From NCBI RefSeq assembly GCF_900099805.1, contig NZ_FNDR01000003.1, forward strand, positions 434,001 to 498,000: a DNA stretch of 64,000 nucleotides, in the 5' to 3' direction. The translations under genes and the position numbers were made by a program. This DNA comes from Variovorax sp. OV700. Lineage in GTDB: Bacteria > Pseudomonadota > Gammaproteobacteria > Burkholderiales > Burkholderiaceae_C. Positions 61,370-64,000 of the stretch are shown here, piece after piece. Below the pieces are notes generated by a model. The model worked only from the letters and a program-made list of their open reading frames with translations. It made no database searches and was not told the origin of the DNA. Every line of letters starts with the position of its first letter. Position 1 is the stretch's first letter.

Positions 61370-62362
61370 TCAGTCCATTCGGGCGCCCGAAGCCTTCACC
61401 GCCTTTTCCCAGCGCGGCATTTCCGTCGCCAGGAAGCGCGCGAACTCCTCGCTGCCCAGGAAGGCCGGGTCCGCGCCCTGGCTCACCATGCGCTCGCGCA
61501 CCTCGGGGCTGGTCAACACCTGCCTGAACGCGTCGCTGAGCTTGGCGACAACGTCCCTGGGCGTGTCCTTGGGCGCAAGAAAGCCGTAGAAACCCACCAC
61601 CTCGAAGCCCTTGATGCCGGATTCGATGACGGTCGGCACGTCGGGAAGGGCGGGGTTGCGTTCGCGGCTGGTCACGGCCAGGGCGCGCACCTTGCCTTGC
61701 TTGTGGTAGTTGGCGGCCTGCGGAATCGACTCTGCCATGAACTGCACCTGCCCGGCCATCAGGTCGGTAAAGGCTGGTGCACTGCCGCGGTAAGGTATGT
61801 GCACCATGAAGATGCCGGTCGCGGTCTTGAACATCTCGGGCACCAGGTGGCTGATGCCGCCGTTGCCGGCCGAGCCGTAGTTGACTTGGCCGGGCCGCGC
61901 CTTGGCGTAGTCGACGAACTGCTTGAGGTCTTGCACCGGCAGCTTGGGCGTGACCAAGAGGGCGAGGGGCTGCATCGCGGTGCGCGCGATGGGCACGAAA
62001 TCGCGCTGCGTGTTGTAGGGCAGCTTGCTGTAGAGCGCGCCGTTGATCACGGCCACGCCGGTGTTGGCAAGCAGCAGGGTGTAGCCGTCGGCCGGGCTCT
62101 TGGCGACCGCATCGGCGCCTACCGAGCCGCCCGCGCCGGGCTTATAGTCGACGATCAGCGGCTGGCCGAGCACGGCCTGCAGCTTGTCGGTCAAGAGGCG
62201 CGCATGCTGGTCGAGCGGGCCACCGGCCGGAAAGCCGATGACGACCTTGATCGGCTTGTCGGGATAGGCGGCCTGTGCAAGGCCACCCACGCCGAACGAT
62301 GCGAACGACGCGACTGAAAAGGCCGCCAGGATGGCGGCGCGGACCGGGTGGCGGTGGGCCAT
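61370..62362 (-). CDS. Tripartite tricarboxylate transporter (Bug) substrate-binding protein
   Basis: A 330-residue Bug-type receptor. Signal peptide cleaved near AQA/AYPD (about residue 31). Mature part begins with PDKPIKVVIGFPAGGPLDQH, the family signature; PGAGGSVGADAVAKSPADGY and MVHIPYRGSAPAFTDLMAGQ follow. Such receptors bind carboxylates and aromatic acids, but no TctA/TctB partner is encoded here. ATG 62362 chosen. It is upstream of the amino-acid operon in the same direction; the GntR operator lies just past its stop. Confidence 0.93.
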   Translation of the reverse strand: MAHRHPVRAAILAAFSVASFASFGVGGLAQAAYPDKPIKVVIGFPAGGPLDQHARLLTDKLQAVLGQPLIVDYKPGAGGSVGADAVAKSPADGYTLLLANTGVAVINGALYSKLPYNTQRDFVPIARTAMQPLALLVTPKLPVQDLKQFVDYAKARPGQVNYGSAGNGGISHLVPEMFKTATGIFMVHIPYRGSAPAFTDLMAGQVQFMAESIPQAANYHKQGKVRALAVTSRERNPALPDVPTVIESGIKGFEVVGFYGFLAPKDTPRDVVAKLSDAFRQVLTSPEVRERMVSQGADPAFLGSEEFARFLATEMPRWEKAVKASGARMD

Positions 62363-62403
62363 GGATCGTCTCCTCTTGTAGTGGAGACGATCATAAGCAG
62401 CGC

Positions 62404-62844
62404 TCAGCCCGCGAGCGTGGCCTTCAGCGTGATCTCCGGCACGCTGGCCAGCGCCTTCGACAACGGGCATCCGGCCTTGGCGGCGGCCGCGATCTGGTGG
62501 AACTTGGCTTCGTCGAGCTTTGGCACGGCGGCGTCGAGCTCGAGCGCGATGCGGTCGATCTTGAAGCCTTCGCCGTCCTTGGCCAGGCGCACAGCGGCCT
62601 TGGTGTCGATCCTGGTGGCGGTGAAGCCCTCTTTCTCGAGCGCGAAGGCAAAGGCCATCGTCAAGCAGGCCGCATGGGCCGCACCGACGATCTCCTCGGG
62701 GTTGGTGCCGCGCTTGTCGTCTTCGAAGCGGCTTGCGAAGCCGTAGGGATAGTCCTTGAGGGCGCCGGTTTCGGTGCTGACCTGGCCTTTGCCGGTCTTG
62801 CCGGCGCCTTCCCAGTGAACGCTTGCGTGCTTGTCTGCTGGCAT
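62404..62844 (-). CDS. osmC: OsmC-family peroxiredoxin-like protein
   Basis: Reduces organic hydroperoxides with a thiol reductant. The 146-residue protein has both active cysteines: Cys60 in GAAHAACLTMAFAF and Cys125 in KAGCPLSKAL, the first paired with Arg39 (SRFEDDKRG). Expression usually follows osmotic or oxidative stress; no promoter is clear. It is 41 bases upstream of the Bug gene on the same strand. The 226-base region before the acyl-CoA synthetase shows no gene. Confidence 0.94.
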   Translation of the reverse strand: MPADKHASVHWEGAGKTGKGQVSTETGALKDYPYGFASRFEDDKRGTNPEEIVGAAHAACLTMAFAFALEKEGFTATRIDTKAAVRLAKDGEGFKIDRIALELDAAVPKLDEAKFHQIAAAAKAGCPLSKALASVPEITLKATLAG

Positions 62845-63070
62845 GAAATCTCTCCTTCATAGGGGTGACGGTGGGGGGAGCCGAAGGTTCGCGCGGAATG
62901 CCGCGCTTGTCTGTAGTCGCAAGGCGCGTGCGGTGCGGATCGCGGCGTTGAAACAAATGGGCGTCGCCAAGGTGACGGCCCCGGGGGCTTCCCCGATGGG
63001 AGCGGCGGACGGGCCGCCTTAGGCTGCGGACTGTTCCTTTTTCTCTCCCTTCGACCGACTGCCCCCGACC

Positions 63071-64000
63071 ATGCAACAACGCCCGCACTACAAGTTCTGG
63101 CCCAAGCGCCTTCCGCATTCGATTACCGTGCCCGCAACCTCGCTCTGGCACAACCTCGCGACATCGGCGGCGCGCTATCCGGACAAGGCTGCGCTGGTGT
63201 TCTTCGGCCGCGTGGTGAATTACCGCGATTTCGCCGACCAGGCCGAGCGCCTCGCCGGCACGCTGCATGCCATGGGCGTGAAGCGCGGCGACCGCGTGGT
63301 GCTGAACATGCAGAACTGCCCGCAGCTCGTGATTGCGCATTTCGCGATCCTGCGTGCCAACGCGGTGGTGGTGCCCGTCAACCCGATGAACCGGTCTGAG
63401 GAGCTCAAGCACTACATCGTCGACCCCGACGCCAAGGTGGCCATCACCACCGGCGACCTGGCCGGGGAGCTGGCCAAGGCCAGCAATGCGCTCCCGCCAG
63501 AGCAGCAGCTGGCCCACATGATCGTGACCCAGTTCACCGATGCCTTCGACGCCGACGCGAACGGCGACGACGCCCCCGCGCCGGCATGGAAGGAATGGCT
63601 CACCACGCGCCATCCCCTGCCCGAACTGGCGGGCGGCAAGGCTATGGGCTGGACCGACGCGATGGCCGCGGGCCATGCCGCACCCGAGCACGTGGTGGGC
63701 GCCAACGACATGGCGCTGCTGCCCTACACCAGCGGCACCACCGGCCTGCCCAAGGGCTGCGTGCACCATCACTCGAGCCTCATGCACAACGCGGTGGCTG
63801 GTCAACTCTGGGGCCAGGCTACGTCGGAAGCGGTGGTGCTGGCCGTGGTGCCCATGTTCCACATCACGGGCGTGGTGAGCATGATGCACACCTCTATCGT
63901 CGCGGGGGGCACGCTGGTCATCATGCCGCGTTGGGACCGCGACGTGGCCGGGCGCCTCATCTCGCGCTGGAAGGTGACGAGCTGGACCAACATCCCGACC
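63071..64000 (+). CDS. Acyl-CoA synthetase (AMP-binding), 5' part only
   Basis: The frame from ATG 63071 is open to the window end: 310 codons of a protein that is usually about 550. The adenylation P-loop YTSGTTGLPKG starts at residue 219, and FWPKRLPHSITVPATSLWHN begins the family's N-terminal domain. Blocks DRVVLNMQNCPQLVIAHFAI and PMFHITGVVSMM also fit the long- or medium-chain fatty acyl-CoA ligase branch. It activates a carboxylic acid to its AMP ester, then CoA thioester. Chain length is unknown. Only a weak ribosome site precedes the start. The rest lies beyond the window. Confidence 0.93.
   Translation, partial: MQQRPHYKFWPKRLPHSITVPATSLWHNLATSAARYPDKAALVFFGRVVNYRDFADQAERLAGTLHAMGVKRGDRVVLNMQNCPQLVIAHFAILRANAVVVPVNPMNRSEELKHYIVDPDAKVAITTGDLAGELAKASNALPPEQQLAHMIVTQFTDAFDADANGDDAPAPAWKEWLTTRHPLPELAGGKAMGWTDAMAAGHAAPEHVVGANDMALLPYTSGTTGLPKGCVHHHSSLMHNAVAGQLWGQATSEAVVLAVVPMFHITGVVSMMHTSIVAGGTLVIMPRWDRDVAGRLISRWKVTSWTNIPT

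Overview
The window looks like chromosomal DNA of a high-G+C betaproteobacterium of the order Burkholderiales, most likely Comamonadaceae and close to Variovorax. The basis is inference from gene content: a Bug-type (tripartite tricarboxylate) binding protein, an Entner-Doudoroff edd-eda pair, a waaA/TolC/rhodanese/PCMT neighbourhood, DgoR-like sugar-acid catabolism, and dense coding on both strands. No marker gene such as rRNA is present to fix the species. I see no tRNA, rRNA, insertion sequence, CRISPR array, prophage or replication origin. No gene-free stretch exceeds 300 bases.

Layout. 0-5 kb: a split Ada-like alkylation repair operon (Ada-sensor/AlkA fusion plus Ogt), then phosphomannomutase/phosphoglucomutase and the Kdo transferase WaaA. 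5-9.2 kb: a secreted orphan protein, TolC-type efflux protein, rhodanese, PCMT-like methyltransferase and a TetR regulator. 9.2-13.5 kb: MsrA, a His-rich membrane protein, a ZnuD-like TonB receptor and an AEC transporter. 13.5-18.4 kb: a small secreted Cys-flanked protein coupled to an OmpA-domain lipoprotein, PdxH, a MobA-like nucleotidyltransferase, a coupled chaC-sodC pair and an OmpA-like inner-membrane protein. 18.6-21.8 kb: edd, eda and a HAD dehalogenase. 21.8-24.1 kb: a lower-G+C acyltransferase/polytopic-membrane-protein pair, probably a surface polysaccharide module acquired by transfer. 24.3-29.2 kb: GST and GloA, then a Fur-boxed FbpABC ferric transporter. 29.2-34.1 kb: nitroreductase, thioesterase, MarR with a perfect palindromic operator, MFS and MATE transporters and a small secreted protein.

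34.2-43.6 kb is a divergent sugar-acid regulon. The leftward arm holds an IlvD/Edd-family dehydratase, KDGal kinase (DgoK), KDPGal aldolase (DgoA) and a class II aldolase-like protein. The rightward arm holds a FadR/DgoR-like repressor and a complete carbohydrate ABC importer. Together they form a route from imported sugar or sugar acid to pyruvate and glyceraldehyde-3-phosphate. 43.6-50.3 kb: an EEP-family nuclease, a lipoprotein, the RhlE-type RNA helicase, the translation factor EttA, and a MerR regulator overlapping a carboxymuconolactone-decarboxylase-like gene. 50.3-57.6 kb: an orphan membrane-anchored TAXI protein, a self-processing P1 peptidase, a DadA-like oxidase, a four-gene envelope operon (DUF1439, GDPD lipoprotein, 92-residue orphan, DUF411) and a DUF72 protein. 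57.6-64 kb: an amino-acid ABC importer led by its own GntR regulator with a perfect inverted-repeat operator, a Bug receptor, OsmC, and the first 310 codons of an acyl-CoA synthetase that runs off the end.

No clearly unprecedented system is obvious. The best candidates for a second look are the SodC zinc-ligand substitution with chaC coupling, the Cys-flanked peptide plus lipoprotein module, the low-G+C polysaccharide pair, the hybrid galactonate-type pathway with an aldolase-fold protein lacking the catalytic Glu, and the orphan TAXI protein.
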